A stretch of 38,503 nucleotides of DNA from Brevundimonas sp. (GTDB lineage Bacteria > Pseudomonadota > Alphaproteobacteria > Caulobacterales > Caulobacteraceae), in contig NZ_JAUSOE010000137.1 of NCBI RefSeq assembly GCF_030656255.1, forward strand, positions 1-38,503, written 5' to 3'. Below are positions 1 to 8,531 of the stretch, piece by piece. The notes below the pieces were generated by a model. The model searched no databases and had not been told where the DNA came from. It saw only the letters and a program-made list of their open reading frames with translations. How positions within the stretch are numbered: the first letter of the stretch is position 1; every line of letters begins with the position of its first letter. Made by a program: the position numbers and the translations under genes.

Positions 1-630
1 GCCGAAGGCGGGCAGGATCAGGCGCGATCCGTCGGTGACGAAACAGGGGCGACGCACGCCGCGGCCATAGGCGACGACGCGGGCGGCGGGGTGAAGGTGG
101 CCGGCGACCTCGCCGTGGCGGTCGTCCTTCGGCGTTCGGGGCTCGGGTTCGTGGGTCAGCCGCAGGGCGCCCAGGGCCATGTCCCCCACGACCCGGCCGG
201 GCAGGCGTGTTTCGGCCTGGGCGTCGTCGGCCAAGGCCTCGCGGTCGTGATTGCCTTCCAGCCACAGCCAGTCTCGGCCGGTCGCCAGACGGTCCAGCCG
301 TGTCCGGTCCTCGTCCGCCATCCGACCGAGGGCCTTGGCGTCATGGAAACTGTCGCCCAGCAGCACGACCAGGGCGGGGTTCAAGTCTGCGATCTCTGCC
401 TCGAGCCGGTCCAGAGTGGCGCGGCTGTCATAGGGGGGCAGCATCTGGCCGCGCACGGCGAAGGCCGACCCCTTCTCCAAATGGAGATCTGCAGCGATAA
501 GGGCGCGATGGGCGGGCAGCCACAGGGCCCCGGAACAGCGCAGCACGCAGGTCTCGCCCGCGATCTGAACCCGCAGCGAGCCGCAGGGCTTGCGGGCGGG
601 GGACAGGGTCTGGCGCAGGGCGGCGTTCAT
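1..630 (-). CDS. pdeM: Ligase-associated metallophosphoesterase PdeM, 3' end outside window
   Basis: The first 210 residues are present and the C-terminus runs off the left edge. All calcineurin-type metallophosphoesterase motifs can be read: DLH at residues 48-50 followed by EKG, GDSFHD around 92-97, GNHD at 127-130 and GHLHP at 177-181. PdeM is the small phosphoesterase that accompanies the ligase-associated DEXH helicase in many bacteria and is thought to act in DNA repair. The ATG at 630 overlaps the helicase stop codon (ATGA), so the two are probably translationally coupled. No ATP-dependent ligase gene is visible upstream; one could lie beyond the left edge. Family assignment is firm; the exact substrate is unknown. 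Confidence 0.93.
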   Translation of the reverse strand, partial: MNAALRQTLSPARKPCGSLRVQIAGETCVLRCSGALWLPAHRALIAADLHLEKGSAFAVRGQMLPPYDSRATLDRLEAEIADLNPALVVLLGDSFHDAKALGRMADEDRTRLDRLATGRDWLWLEGNHDREALADDAQAETRLPGRVVGDMALGALRLTHEPEPRTPKDDRHGEVAGHLHPAARVVAYGRGVRRPCFVTDGSRLILPAFG

Positions 631-3113
631 GCGGCTTGCGGCTCCGCGTCGTCCATGACCTCGGCGATCAGCAGTTCGGCGCTGTCGTCCAGGATCATTT
701 CGGCGGCGTCTCCGCCCACCCGCTCGCGCCCGATCTGGACCAGAACCGGGACGCAGAAGGGGGAGGGACGGGTCAGGGGCTGATGCCGGATTCGCCCCTC
801 GATCCGCGTCAGCATCTGGCCCAGCCGCGCCACGTCCAGCAGGCCCGAGGCAGCGTCGGCGCGAGCGGTCTTGAGCAGCAGATGGTCGGGCTGGTGGCGG
901 CGCAGCACATCGTAGATCAGGTCGGTGGAAAAGGTCACTTGCCGTCCGGTCTTCTCGGCGCCCGGCTGACGTCGCTCGATCAAGCCCGAGATCAGGGCGC
1001 AATTGCGGAAGGACCGCTTCATCATGAAGCTCTCTTCCAGCCAGGACTCCAGATCGTCGCCCAGCATGTCGGACTGGAACAGGGCGTCCAGGTCGATGCC
1101 GTCCATCGGTCGGATCGACCAGATCGCCAGGGCATAGTCTGTGACGACGAAGCCCAGGGGGCCGACGCCCAGCCGGTCCAGCCGCCGGGTCAGCAGCATG
1201 CAAAGCGTGGTGTGGGCCAGATTGCCCTCGAACGGATAGGCGACCAGAAAATGCCGGCTGCCGCGTGGAAAGGTCTCGACCAGCATGGATTCGGCGTCGG
1301 GAATGGCGGACCGTTCGGCCTGAAGCTCCAGCCATTCCTGCACGTCCGGCGGCAGGACGCGCCAGTGATCCGGGTCCTGCACCATGGTCCTCACCCGGTC
1401 AGCCAGGGAGGTGGACAGCGGGAACTTGGACCCGCCCCAGGAAGGGATCTTGGGCTCCTTGTGATTGGCGTGGGTGACCAGGGCGTCGGTGCCGACAATC
1501 CCCTGAAACGCCCAGACCTGACCGGCGAACAGGAAGGTGTCGCCGGGCGTCAGCTGTTCGAAATACCATTCCTCGGCCTCGCCCACCTTGCGGCCCGCGA
1601 CCAGCTGGCGCGAGGCGCCGCCACGACGGCCGGCCACCCGCACGTTCAGGGTTCCCGCCGAGACGATGGCGCCGACATTCATCCGGTGGCGCTGGGCGAT
1701 GTCCTTGGTGCGGGCCTTCCAGCGGCCGTCCGGGGTGCGGACGATGCGGGCGAACCGGTCGTAGGTGCGCAGCGCATAGCCGCCGGTGGCGACGAAATCG
1801 ACCACCTCCTCGAACTGCTCCCAGGTCAGGCCTCGATAGGGGCCGCAGCCGGTGATCTCGTCATACAGGGCCTGCATGTCGAAGGCTTCGGAACAGGCGA
1901 CGCCCATGACGTGCTGGGCCAGCGCATCCAGCGTGCCGATATGGACCGGCTCCCAGTCGAAGGCGTTGTCGGCCACCGCCTCGCGCGCCGCCTGGCATTC
2001 CAGCATTTCGAACCGGCTGGCGGGCACCAGAAGGGCGCGTGACGGCTCGTCCAGCCGGTGGTTGGCGCGGCCGATCCGCTGGACCAGCCGGCTGGAGCCC
2101 TTGGGCGCGGCCATCTGGATGACCAGGTCCACGTCGCCCCAGTCGATGCCCAGGTCCAGGGTCGAGGTGCAGACAACTGCCCGCAGATCGCCGCGCGCCA
2201 TCGCCGCCTCGATCTTGCGCCTCTGTTCGGCGGCCAATGACCCGTGGTGCAGGCCGATAGGCAGATTGTCGTCGTTGATCGCCCACAGCTGTTGAAAGAC
2301 GAACTCCGACTGCCAGCGGGTGTTGACGAAGATCAGGGCCAGGGTCGCGCGCTGGATGGCGGCGTAGACTTCGGGGATGGCGTGGCGGCCCGTGTGGCCC
2401 GCCCAGGGCACCTTGCCCTCGGAGATCAGGACGTCGATCACGGCTGGGGCGCCGGGGTCGCCCTTGACGAGGGCGACGTCCTCGACCGTTGGGGAGGGGC
2501 TCAGCCAGCCTCTGATCAGGTCCGGGTCTTCGATGGTCGCGCTCAGCCCCACCCGGCGCATCCCCGGCGAAAACTGCTGCAGCCGCGCCAGGCCCAGGGC
2601 CAGAAGGTCGCCGCGCTTGCCGCTCCAGATGGCGTGAACCTCGTCCAGAACGACGCATTTCAGGTCGGCGAAATAGGACCGTGCGCCCTCCCAGGCGCAG
2701 AACAGGGCCAGCTGTTCCGGCGTGGTCAGCAGGATGTCGGGCGGGAAGTCGCGCTGGCGCTGGCGTTTGGACTGTTTGGTGTCGCCCGTCCGCGTCTCGA
2801 CGTGGATGTTCAGCCCAATCTCGCGGATCGGCGTCATCAGATTGCGCTCGACGTCGGTGGTCAGGGCCTTCAGCGGCGACAGATACAGTGTATGCACGCC
2901 CGAGCCCGGCCCGTGCTGCGGCCGGGGCCCCCGTTCGGCCAGGTCGATCAGGCTGGGCAGGAAGCCGGCCAGGGTCTTGCCCCCGCCGGTCGGCGCCACC
3001 AGCAGGGCGTGCCGACCCGCCTGGCCCGCCGCCACCATCTCCAGCTGATGCCGCCGGGGCGACCAGCCACGCCCGGCGAACCAGTCGGCGAAGAGAGGGG
3101 GAAGGGACGTCAC
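627..3113 (-). CDS. Ligase-associated DEXH-box DNA helicase (Lhr-core family)
   Basis: This 828-residue superfamily 2 helicase has a Walker A motif (APTGGGKT, about residues 40-47), a DEVH box followed by AIWSGKRG, the SAT motif (LSATIEDPD), and motif VI-like QRIGRANHR. A long C-terminal DEAD/DEAH-associated region follows, as in Lhr-core proteins. An ATG at 3149 would add 12 residues, but the GTG at 3113 is preferred: it overlaps the stop of the upstream small gene (GTGA), and the resulting start (VTSLPPLFADWFAGRGW) fits the family N-terminus. Downstream, its TGA overlaps the pdeM ATG. The role is probably nucleic-acid unwinding in DNA repair with PdeM; this comes from family knowledge. Confidence 0.93.
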   Translation of the reverse strand: MTSLPPLFADWFAGRGWSPRRHQLEMVAAGQAGRHALLVAPTGGGKTLAGFLPSLIDLAERGPRPQHGPGSGVHTLYLSPLKALTTDVERNLMTPIREIGLNIHVETRTGDTKQSKRQRQRDFPPDILLTTPEQLALFCAWEGARSYFADLKCVVLDEVHAIWSGKRGDLLALGLARLQQFSPGMRRVGLSATIEDPDLIRGWLSPSPTVEDVALVKGDPGAPAVIDVLISEGKVPWAGHTGRHAIPEVYAAIQRATLALIFVNTRWQSEFVFQQLWAINDDNLPIGLHHGSLAAEQRRKIEAAMARGDLRAVVCTSTLDLGIDWGDVDLVIQMAAPKGSSRLVQRIGRANHRLDEPSRALLVPASRFEMLECQAAREAVADNAFDWEPVHIGTLDALAQHVMGVACSEAFDMQALYDEITGCGPYRGLTWEQFEEVVDFVATGGYALRTYDRFARIVRTPDGRWKARTKDIAQRHRMNVGAIVSAGTLNVRVAGRRGGASRQLVAGRKVGEAEEWYFEQLTPGDTFLFAGQVWAFQGIVGTDALVTHANHKEPKIPSWGGSKFPLSTSLADRVRTMVQDPDHWRVLPPDVQEWLELQAERSAIPDAESMLVETFPRGSRHFLVAYPFEGNLAHTTLCMLLTRRLDRLGVGPLGFVVTDYALAIWSIRPMDGIDLDALFQSDMLGDDLESWLEESFMMKRSFRNCALISGLIERRQPGAEKTGRQVTFSTDLIYDVLRRHQPDHLLLKTARADAASGLLDVARLGQMLTRIEGRIRHQPLTRPSPFCVPVLVQIGRERVGGDAAEMILDDSAELLIAEVMDDAEPQAA

Positions 3114-3298
3114 CCCAGCCGAGCGCCTACGCAGGCGTGGCCGTTCCATGCGCCGCCTGCATCAAGACAAGAATCCTGGGCGACAAATCCCCTGATCTTG
3201 GGCCAGGCGGCTAATCCAGCCACGCCGACGACCATCGCCGCCAGCAGGGTCACAGCCAGCAGGCCGTTAATGGTCAGGAGTTTTGTCTTAGCGGCCAT
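3110..3298 (-). CDS. Small single-pass membrane protein, hypothetical
   Basis: This 62-residue protein starts MAAKTKLLTINGLL and has one hydrophobic segment (about residues 9-33). It is followed by a short exported or cytoplasmic tail with two cysteines in the pattern DSCLDAGGAWNGHAC. Tails of the CLDxGGxWN type recur in small alphaproteobacterial proteins of unknown function. A TTG three codons upstream (3307) is possible; ATG 3298 is preferred. The stop codon overlaps the helicase GTG start by four bases, so it heads the helicase-pdeM operon. I do not recognise a function. Confidence 0.7.
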   Translation of the reverse strand: MAAKTKLLTINGLLAVTLLAAMVVGVAGLAAWPKIRGFVAQDSCLDAGGAWNGHACVGARLG

Positions 3299-3378
3299 GG
3301 CCGACAATTAGCGCGCAAGAGCCTCAATCGCTAGATGTTCTCGTTCCGTTTCTATCTCAGGCCCGCTATCTATCGCGC

Positions 3379-6231
3379 GTGTCCGACGAATCCGTCCTTG
3401 TTGAAACCGGCCTGAGCGCCTTCGCGCCTCAGCAGCCTCTCCCGCCAGCGCTGGCGACCCCGCCAGGCGCAGGCGCGGTGTGCGACGACGCGGGAGCGCG
3501 CAAGATCGGGCGGGGGGCGGCTGAGGGCTTCTTCACCGGCGGGCCGGTGATGGTGGCTCACGCCTCGTTGACGGCGCGGCGGCTGGGGCTGACGCCGCCG
3601 CCGCGGTCGGGCGAGCTGATGGATGTGCTGGAGCTGTACGCCTTCGTCCGGCCGGCGCGGTTCTGCGCTCCGTCGCCGACGGGCCTGGCCCTGTCGCTGG
3701 GCCTGGCGGAGCCTCGGTCGGCCGAGGATCAGGCGGGCGCGCTGCGCGAGGCGGCGGGTCTGCTGCTGGGCGAACTGGCGGCGCCCGCCTATCCCGAGCG
3801 CGAGGCCGCCTATGTGCTGGCTCTGACGATGCAGCGCGCCGGCTGGGCCTGGGGCGACCGGGTGGTGCAGGCGCTGAAGGACGGCGGGGTGCGCGCGCGC
3901 CAGCATCGTGGTTCGGGCCTGGACGTCTGGAGCCGGCTGACGGAATGGGAGGACGAGGCCCCGCGCGGCGAGGCGGGGTCGGCCCCGGTCGATTCCGAGT
4001 CCGCCCGTATCCGTCTGGAGAAATTGTTGCAGGCCTCGGGGCTGGACGAGACCCGGCCGACCCAGTCGGACTATGCGGCCGAGGCCGCCTTCGCCTTTTC
4101 GCCGCGCAACGAAGAAGGGCGGCCGCGCGTGCTGCTGGCCGAGGCGGGGACGGGCACGGGCAAGACCCTGGGCTATCTGGCGCCGGCCTCGCTGTGGGCC
4201 GAGCGGAACCAGGGGGCGGCGTGGATCTCGACCTATACCCGCGCCCTGCAACGCCAGATCGACCGCGAGAGCCATGCCCTGTGGCCCGATCCGGAAGAGC
4301 GCAAGAAGAAGGCGGTGATCCGCAAGGGACGCGAGAACTATCTGTGCGTCCTGAACCTGCAGGACATGGTCCAGGCGGCCCAGCTGGGGAATGGCGATCT
4401 GGTCGGCCTGGCGCTGGCGGGGCGCTGGGCCGTGCATACGCGCGACGGGGACATGACGGGGGGCGACTTTCCCGGCTGGCTGCCGGGCCTGTTCGCCATG
4501 CCCGCGGCCCATGCGGCGGGGGCGGCCAATCTGGTGGATCGGCGCGGCGAATGCGTCCACGCCGCCTGTCCCCACTATCGCAGTTGTTTCGTCGAAAAGA
4601 CCATCCGCGCCAGCCGACGCGCGGACCTGGTCATCGCCAACCACGCCCTGGTCCTGACCCAGGCCGCCTTCGACGGCGCGCGCTCGGCCCGGGGGCAGAA
4701 ACAGGACGGCGAGACGGCGGCCCTTAAACGCATCGTCTTCGACGAGGGCCACCATCTGTTCGACGCCGCCGACAGCGCCTTTTCCGCCTGTCTGTCGGGC
4801 CAGGAGGCGGCCGAACTGCGCCGCTGGATCCGGGGACCGGAGGGCAAGGGGCGGCGCGGGCGCGGGCTGGAACAACGGCTGGGCGACATGGTCGGGGACA
4901 ATGACGCTGCGTTGAAAGCGCTTCAGGACGCCATCCGCGCCTCGGCCGCGCTTCCGGGCGAAGGGGTGTCGGGCCGCGTCGCCCCGGCCTCGGGCGAGGT
5001 CAATCCCATCGGGCCGATCGAGGCCTTCCTGGCCGCCGCCTTGGATCAACTGCGGGCGCGCACGGCCGAGACCAACACATACGGCGGGCCGGAGTTCGGC
5101 ATGGAGTGCGCGCTGAAACCGGTGACCGATCCGGTGGCCGAAACCGCCCGGGCGGCGGCCCAGGCCCTGGCCGCGCTGGAGGCGCCGCTTCTGGCCCTGT
5201 CGCGGCATCTGGAAGACATTCTCGACGACGAGGCGGCCGAGCTGGACGGGGCGCAGCGGTCGCGGATCGAGGGGGCGTTGCGCGGGCTGGACAGGCGGGC
5301 GCGCATGACCCTGCCGGGCTGGCGGTCCATGCTGGCGGCGCTGGAGGACGGCGGAGACCAGCCCGATCCCGACTTCGTCGACTGGCTGTCGGCCGAGACG
5401 GCGTTCGGCCGCATCCACGACGTCGCCCTGCGCCGCCACTGGATCGATCCGACCGTGCCGCTGGAAGCCGCCGTGATCGTGCCGGCGCACGGGGTTTTGG
5501 TGACCTCGGCCACCCTGTCCGACCCGTTGCAGGAAGACCCGTTCGACCTGGCCCGCCTGCGCACCGGATCGGCCCGTCTGATCGATCCGCCGCGCACCCT
5601 GAAGGTCGAAAGCCCGTTCGACTATGCGGCCAACAGCCGGGTCATCGTCGTCAACGACCTGGTCAAGGACGACCCGCGCCAGACGGCGGCGGCGATGCGT
5701 GAACTGTTCCTGGCGGCCGGGGGCGGGGGGCTGGGCCTGTTCACCGCCATCCGTCGGCTGAAGGCGGTCTATGAACGGCTGGGGCCGGACCTGGCGAAGT
5801 CCGGCGTGCCCCTGTACGCCCAGCACGTCGATCCGCTGGAGGTCGGGGCGCTGGTGGACATGTTTCGGGTCGAGGAGAACTCGTGCCTTTTGGGCACCGA
5901 TGCGGTGCGCGACGGGGTGGATGTGCCGGGCCGGTCCTTGCGCGTCCTGGCCTTCGACCGGGTGCCCTGGCCGCGCCCGGACCTGCTTCACAAGGCGCGG
6001 CGCGAACGGCTGGGGGGCAAGGGATACGATGACGCCTTGGCCCGCGCCCGCATCGCCCAGGCCTTCGGTCGGCTGATCCGGCGCGGCGACGACAAGGGGG
6101 TCTTCCTGATGCTGGACGCCGCCACCCCCACCCGCCTGTTCGCCAGCCTGCCGCCCGGGACCGAGGTCCAGCGGATGGGCCTGGCCGATGCGGTGGCGCT
6201 GACCCGCAGTTTCCTGAACCCCGAGACCTGA
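3379..6231 (+). CDS. ATP-dependent DNA helicase, DinG/XPD-like with Fe-S cysteines
   Basis: This 950-residue superfamily 2 helicase starts at GTG. Walker A is EAGTGTGKT at residues 255-263 and the Walker B/DEAH box is DEGHH at 455-459. Between them are cysteines at about 323, 392, 397 and 403 (the last three in CVHAACPHYRSC), which match the four-cysteine iron-sulfur domain of the XPD/DinG family. Motifs VTSATLSDP and AQAFGRLIRRGDDKG lie near the C-terminus. The first 200 or so residues carry no motif I recognise. Such helicases unwind 5'-3' and resolve structured DNA. The ybaK-like gene begins one base after its stop, so the two are probably co-transcribed. It is divergent from the small membrane protein gene at 3298. 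Confidence 0.93.
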   Translation: MSDESVLVETGLSAFAPQQPLPPALATPPGAGAVCDDAGARKIGRGAAEGFFTGGPVMVAHASLTARRLGLTPPPRSGELMDVLELYAFVRPARFCAPSPTGLALSLGLAEPRSAEDQAGALREAAGLLLGELAAPAYPEREAAYVLALTMQRAGWAWGDRVVQALKDGGVRARQHRGSGLDVWSRLTEWEDEAPRGEAGSAPVDSESARIRLEKLLQASGLDETRPTQSDYAAEAAFAFSPRNEEGRPRVLLAEAGTGTGKTLGYLAPASLWAERNQGAAWISTYTRALQRQIDRESHALWPDPEERKKKAVIRKGRENYLCVLNLQDMVQAAQLGNGDLVGLALAGRWAVHTRDGDMTGGDFPGWLPGLFAMPAAHAAGAANLVDRRGECVHAACPHYRSCFVEKTIRASRRADLVIANHALVLTQAAFDGARSARGQKQDGETAALKRIVFDEGHHLFDAADSAFSACLSGQEAAELRRWIRGPEGKGRRGRGLEQRLGDMVGDNDAALKALQDAIRASAALPGEGVSGRVAPASGEVNPIGPIEAFLAAALDQLRARTAETNTYGGPEFGMECALKPVTDPVAETARAAAQALAALEAPLLALSRHLEDILDDEAAELDGAQRSRIEGALRGLDRRARMTLPGWRSMLAALEDGGDQPDPDFVDWLSAETAFGRIHDVALRRHWIDPTVPLEAAVIVPAHGVLVTSATLSDPLQEDPFDLARLRTGSARLIDPPRTLKVESPFDYAANSRVIVVNDLVKDDPRQTAAAMRELFLAAGGGGLGLFTAIRRLKAVYERLGPDLAKSGVPLYAQHVDPLEVGALVDMFRVEENSCLLGTDAVRDGVDVPGRSLRVLAFDRVPWPRPDLLHKARRERLGGKGYDDALARARIAQAFGRLIRRGDDKGVFLMLDAATPTRLFASLPPGTEVQRMGLADAVALTRSFLNPET

Positions 6232-6232
6232 G

Positions 6233-6706
6233 ATGTCGAAGACCACGCCCGCGACTGTCGCCCTGACCAAGGCCGGCGTCGCCTTCGAACTGTTCGCCTA
6301 TGACTATGACCCCGACGCGCCGCGCGTGGGGTTGCAGGCGGCGCAGGCTTTGGGAATGGCCCCGGAACAGGTGTTCAAGACCCTGATGACCCTCGTGGAC
6401 GGAGCGCCGGCCTGCGCCATCGCGCCGTCGGACTGCGAGGTCAGCATGAAGAAGCTGGCGGCCGCCGTCGGCGGCAAGTCGGCGCAGATGATGAAGCCCG
6501 CAGATGCGGAAAGGCTGACGGGTTATAAGGTCGGCGGCGTCAGTCCCTTTGGACAACGCAAGACCGTGCCGACGGTGATGGACGAGACGGCCGTCTTGTT
6601 CGATCAGATATTGATCAACGGCGGCCAGCGCGGGCTGTTGCTGGGCATCGCGCCTGAAGCAGCGGCCCGGGCGGCGGGGGCCAGGTTGGTCGATATCACG
6701 GCCTGA
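6233..6706 (+). CDS. ybaK: Cys-tRNA(Pro) deacylase, YbaK/EbsC family
   Basis: This 157-residue protein matches YbaK/EbsC along its length: the N-terminal TPATVALTKAGVAFEL, the conserved FKTLM with the likely active-site lysine at about 49, VGGKSAQMM, and GYKVGGVSPFGQRK. The family hydrolyses cysteine mischarged onto tRNA(Pro), protecting translation fidelity in the cytoplasm. It starts one base after the helicase stop. The length is typical and nothing is missing. Confidence 0.93.
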   Translation: MSKTTPATVALTKAGVAFELFAYDYDPDAPRVGLQAAQALGMAPEQVFKTLMTLVDGAPACAIAPSDCEVSMKKLAAAVGGKSAQMMKPADAERLTGYKVGGVSPFGQRKTVPTVMDETAVLFDQILINGGQRGLLLGIAPEAAARAAGARLVDITA

Positions 6707-6762
6707 ACGCCTTGGGCGGTCGTCCTTCCTTGGGGTATAGCCGTCTCGACCCCGGAGTTTGA

Positions 6763-7815
6763 ATGACCGACGCACCGACCCAGCGACCCAGCCGCGCGGG
6801 CCTCTACGCCCCCTTCATCATCGTGCTGATCGCCCTGGCCGCCTGGACCGGCTGGTGGTTTTATCTGACGCGCCAGATCGACGCGGGGCTGGAGGCCCAG
6901 TCGGCCGCCCTGCGGCAACAGGGCTGGGACGTGCGCTACGCCGACAAGCGGATCGTCGGCTGGCCCTTCCGCGCCAATGTGAAACTGACCCATGTGACGA
7001 TCGCCGCCCCGTCCGGCCACGCCATATCCGCGCCGGAACTGAACGCCGAGGCCAACGCCTATCAGCCGACCAAATGGGTCGTGGTCGCGCCCGAGGGCCT
7101 GGTCCTGACCCGGGCGGGCAAGGGCAAGGTGGCCGTCAACGGCGACGCCATCCGCATGAGCGCCCGCGGCATCGACCAGCGCTGGCCCAACCTGGCGCTG
7201 GAACTGGTCAATCCGATCTTCACTGTCCATCCCGACGGCGAGCCCTTCCCCATCGCACGGGCCGCGCGGATCGAATTCTATTCGCGGCCCCATCTGGAGG
7301 GTTCGACAGCCCCGAGCGACGACATCGACGTGATGTTCCGGCTGGTGGACGGGCAGGGACGCCGCGACGGACCGGTCGAGGGCTTCGCCCAGGACGGTCA
7401 ACTGACCACCCAGCTGGAGGCCACCATCGGCCGGGCCGACCTGCTGAAGGTCGGGGACGCGGCGGGGGTGTTTTCGCAATGGACCCAGGGCGGCGGGACC
7501 TTCCGCAATCTGCGCGGCGATCTGCAGGCGGGCGACAGCCGCGCCACCTTGAGCAGCGACGTGCTGAAGGCCGACGCCAACGGGCGGCTGACGGGCCAGG
7601 TGGCCCTGCAGTCGCAGAAGCCCCTGCCGGCCCTGTCCGGCCTGCTGGAGTCGCGCCAGGGTTCGGTGAACCGGATCGGAGCGGCGGGGGCCGCTGCTGC
7701 GGCCGGGGCGGCCGACGCTGCGGGGCGTGAAGACATGGCTCTGACCCTGGTGTTCCGCGACGGTCGGACCTGGCTGGGACCCTTCCCCCTGGCGCCGGCG
7801 CCGAAACTGTTCTGA
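6763..7815 (+). CDS. DUF2125 family membrane-anchored protein
   Basis: This 350-residue protein has an N-terminal membrane anchor (residues about 12-34, FIIVLIALAAWTGWWFYL) and a large, probably periplasmic domain. Recognisable DUF2125 features are GWDVRYADKRIVGWPFR, and the pattern of alternating short strands that follows. The function of DUF2125 is unknown; the fold prediction is an envelope protein. A good ribosome-binding site (GGAG, six bases before the ATG) supports the start. Its TGA shares one base with the next ATG (TGATG), coupling it to the chorismate-mutase-like gene. A low-complexity Ala/Gly stretch lies near residues 306-325. Confidence 0.85.
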   Translation: MTDAPTQRPSRAGLYAPFIIVLIALAAWTGWWFYLTRQIDAGLEAQSAALRQQGWDVRYADKRIVGWPFRANVKLTHVTIAAPSGHAISAPELNAEANAYQPTKWVVVAPEGLVLTRAGKGKVAVNGDAIRMSARGIDQRWPNLALELVNPIFTVHPDGEPFPIARAARIEFYSRPHLEGSTAPSDDIDVMFRLVDGQGRRDGPVEGFAQDGQLTTQLEATIGRADLLKVGDAAGVFSQWTQGGGTFRNLRGDLQAGDSRATLSSDVLKADANGRLTGQVALQSQKPLPALSGLLESRQGSVNRIGAAGAAAAAGAADAAGREDMALTLVFRDGRTWLGPFPLAPAPKLF

Positions 7816-8501
7816 TGGGATTGCTGGAAGAAGCCCAGGACGACGCCGTGCTGACGGCGCTTGACCGAGCGGTGGTCGAGGCCCTGCGGGCCAGGATCGC
7901 CGCCGGTCCGCGGGATCGGTTCGACGCCGGGATCCTGGCCCTGCGCGATCTGACGGCGGACGTCGGTCCCGTCGAGCGCGCGGCGTTGAAGGCGTTGTGG
8001 GGGCGGATCGAGGCGGCGACGGGGCCTTCGCTGGTGACGTGCGGTGGTCTGGCCCAGGCCCTGGCGACCGACCGTTACGGTCTGGGCTCCCGCCCCTTGT
8101 CCGCCGAAGAGGCTTTGAAGGCGGTGGAAGGCGGTTCGCGTGCTTTGGTCGACCTGACATCGGGTCGGCCCTGGTGGGGACGGCTGCTGGCCCGGCCAGA
8201 ATTGAGGATCGTCGCCGCCCTGCCGGACGACGGCCGGGCGCGGCCCCAGGCCTTTCTCGTGTCCAAGGAAGTCTCGGGCCCGACCGGTGGCGACCGCACC
8301 TTCTGGGTCACCGACAGCGCCGTGTCCGACGCCAAGATCGTCGAGGCTCTGGGCGAGGCCGGGCTGGTCGCCGATCCCCTGGCGGCCGCAGGCGGCTTGA
8401 AGCTGTTCGTATTGGCGGGCTATGTGCAGGCTGAGGACGGGCGGCTGGACAACGCCCCCGGCCGCCTGACCGGCGTCATCGGCGCCGCCCCCGTCTTCTG
8501 A
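7815..8501 (+). CDS. Chorismate-mutase-like protein, divergent
   Basis: This 228-residue protein lies directly upstream of hisC. The N-terminal 75 residues are helical (LTALDRAVVEALRARI... ALKALWGRIE) and recall a shortened AroQ chorismate mutase domain. The C-terminal part (WWGRLLARPELRIVAALP, DRTFWVTDS, GGLKLFVLAGYVQ and the ending GRLTGVIGAAP) matches my memory of the extra domain found on alphaproteobacterial proteins annotated as chorismate mutase. The usual N-terminal active-site arginine region of AroQ appears absent, so activity is uncertain. The context (next to hisC, whose family can also transaminate aromatic precursors) supports a link to aromatic amino acids. It could instead be a regulatory or inactive relative. 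Confidence 0.55.
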   Translation: MGLLEEAQDDAVLTALDRAVVEALRARIAAGPRDRFDAGILALRDLTADVGPVERAALKALWGRIEAATGPSLVTCGGLAQALATDRYGLGSRPLSAEEALKAVEGGSRALVDLTSGRPWWGRLLARPELRIVAALPDDGRARPQAFLVSKEVSGPTGGDRTFWVTDSAVSDAKIVEALGEAGLVADPLAAAGGLKLFVLAGYVQAEDGRLDNAPGRLTGVIGAAPVF

Positions 8502-8531
8502 CTTCCTCCGTTCTTCGAGTTAAGGCTTTTC

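Noticed and set aside
636..2042. A 468-codon plus-strand open frame inside the ligase-associated helicase
   Set aside because: It is antisense to a clear helicase gene and its translation shows only GC-driven composition.
3370..6270. A 966-codon open frame on the minus strand opposite the DinG-like helicase
   Set aside because: It mirrors the helicase gene in a GC-rich sequence, has Gln/Arg/Pro-rich composition without any recognisable domain, and lacks a ribosome-binding site.
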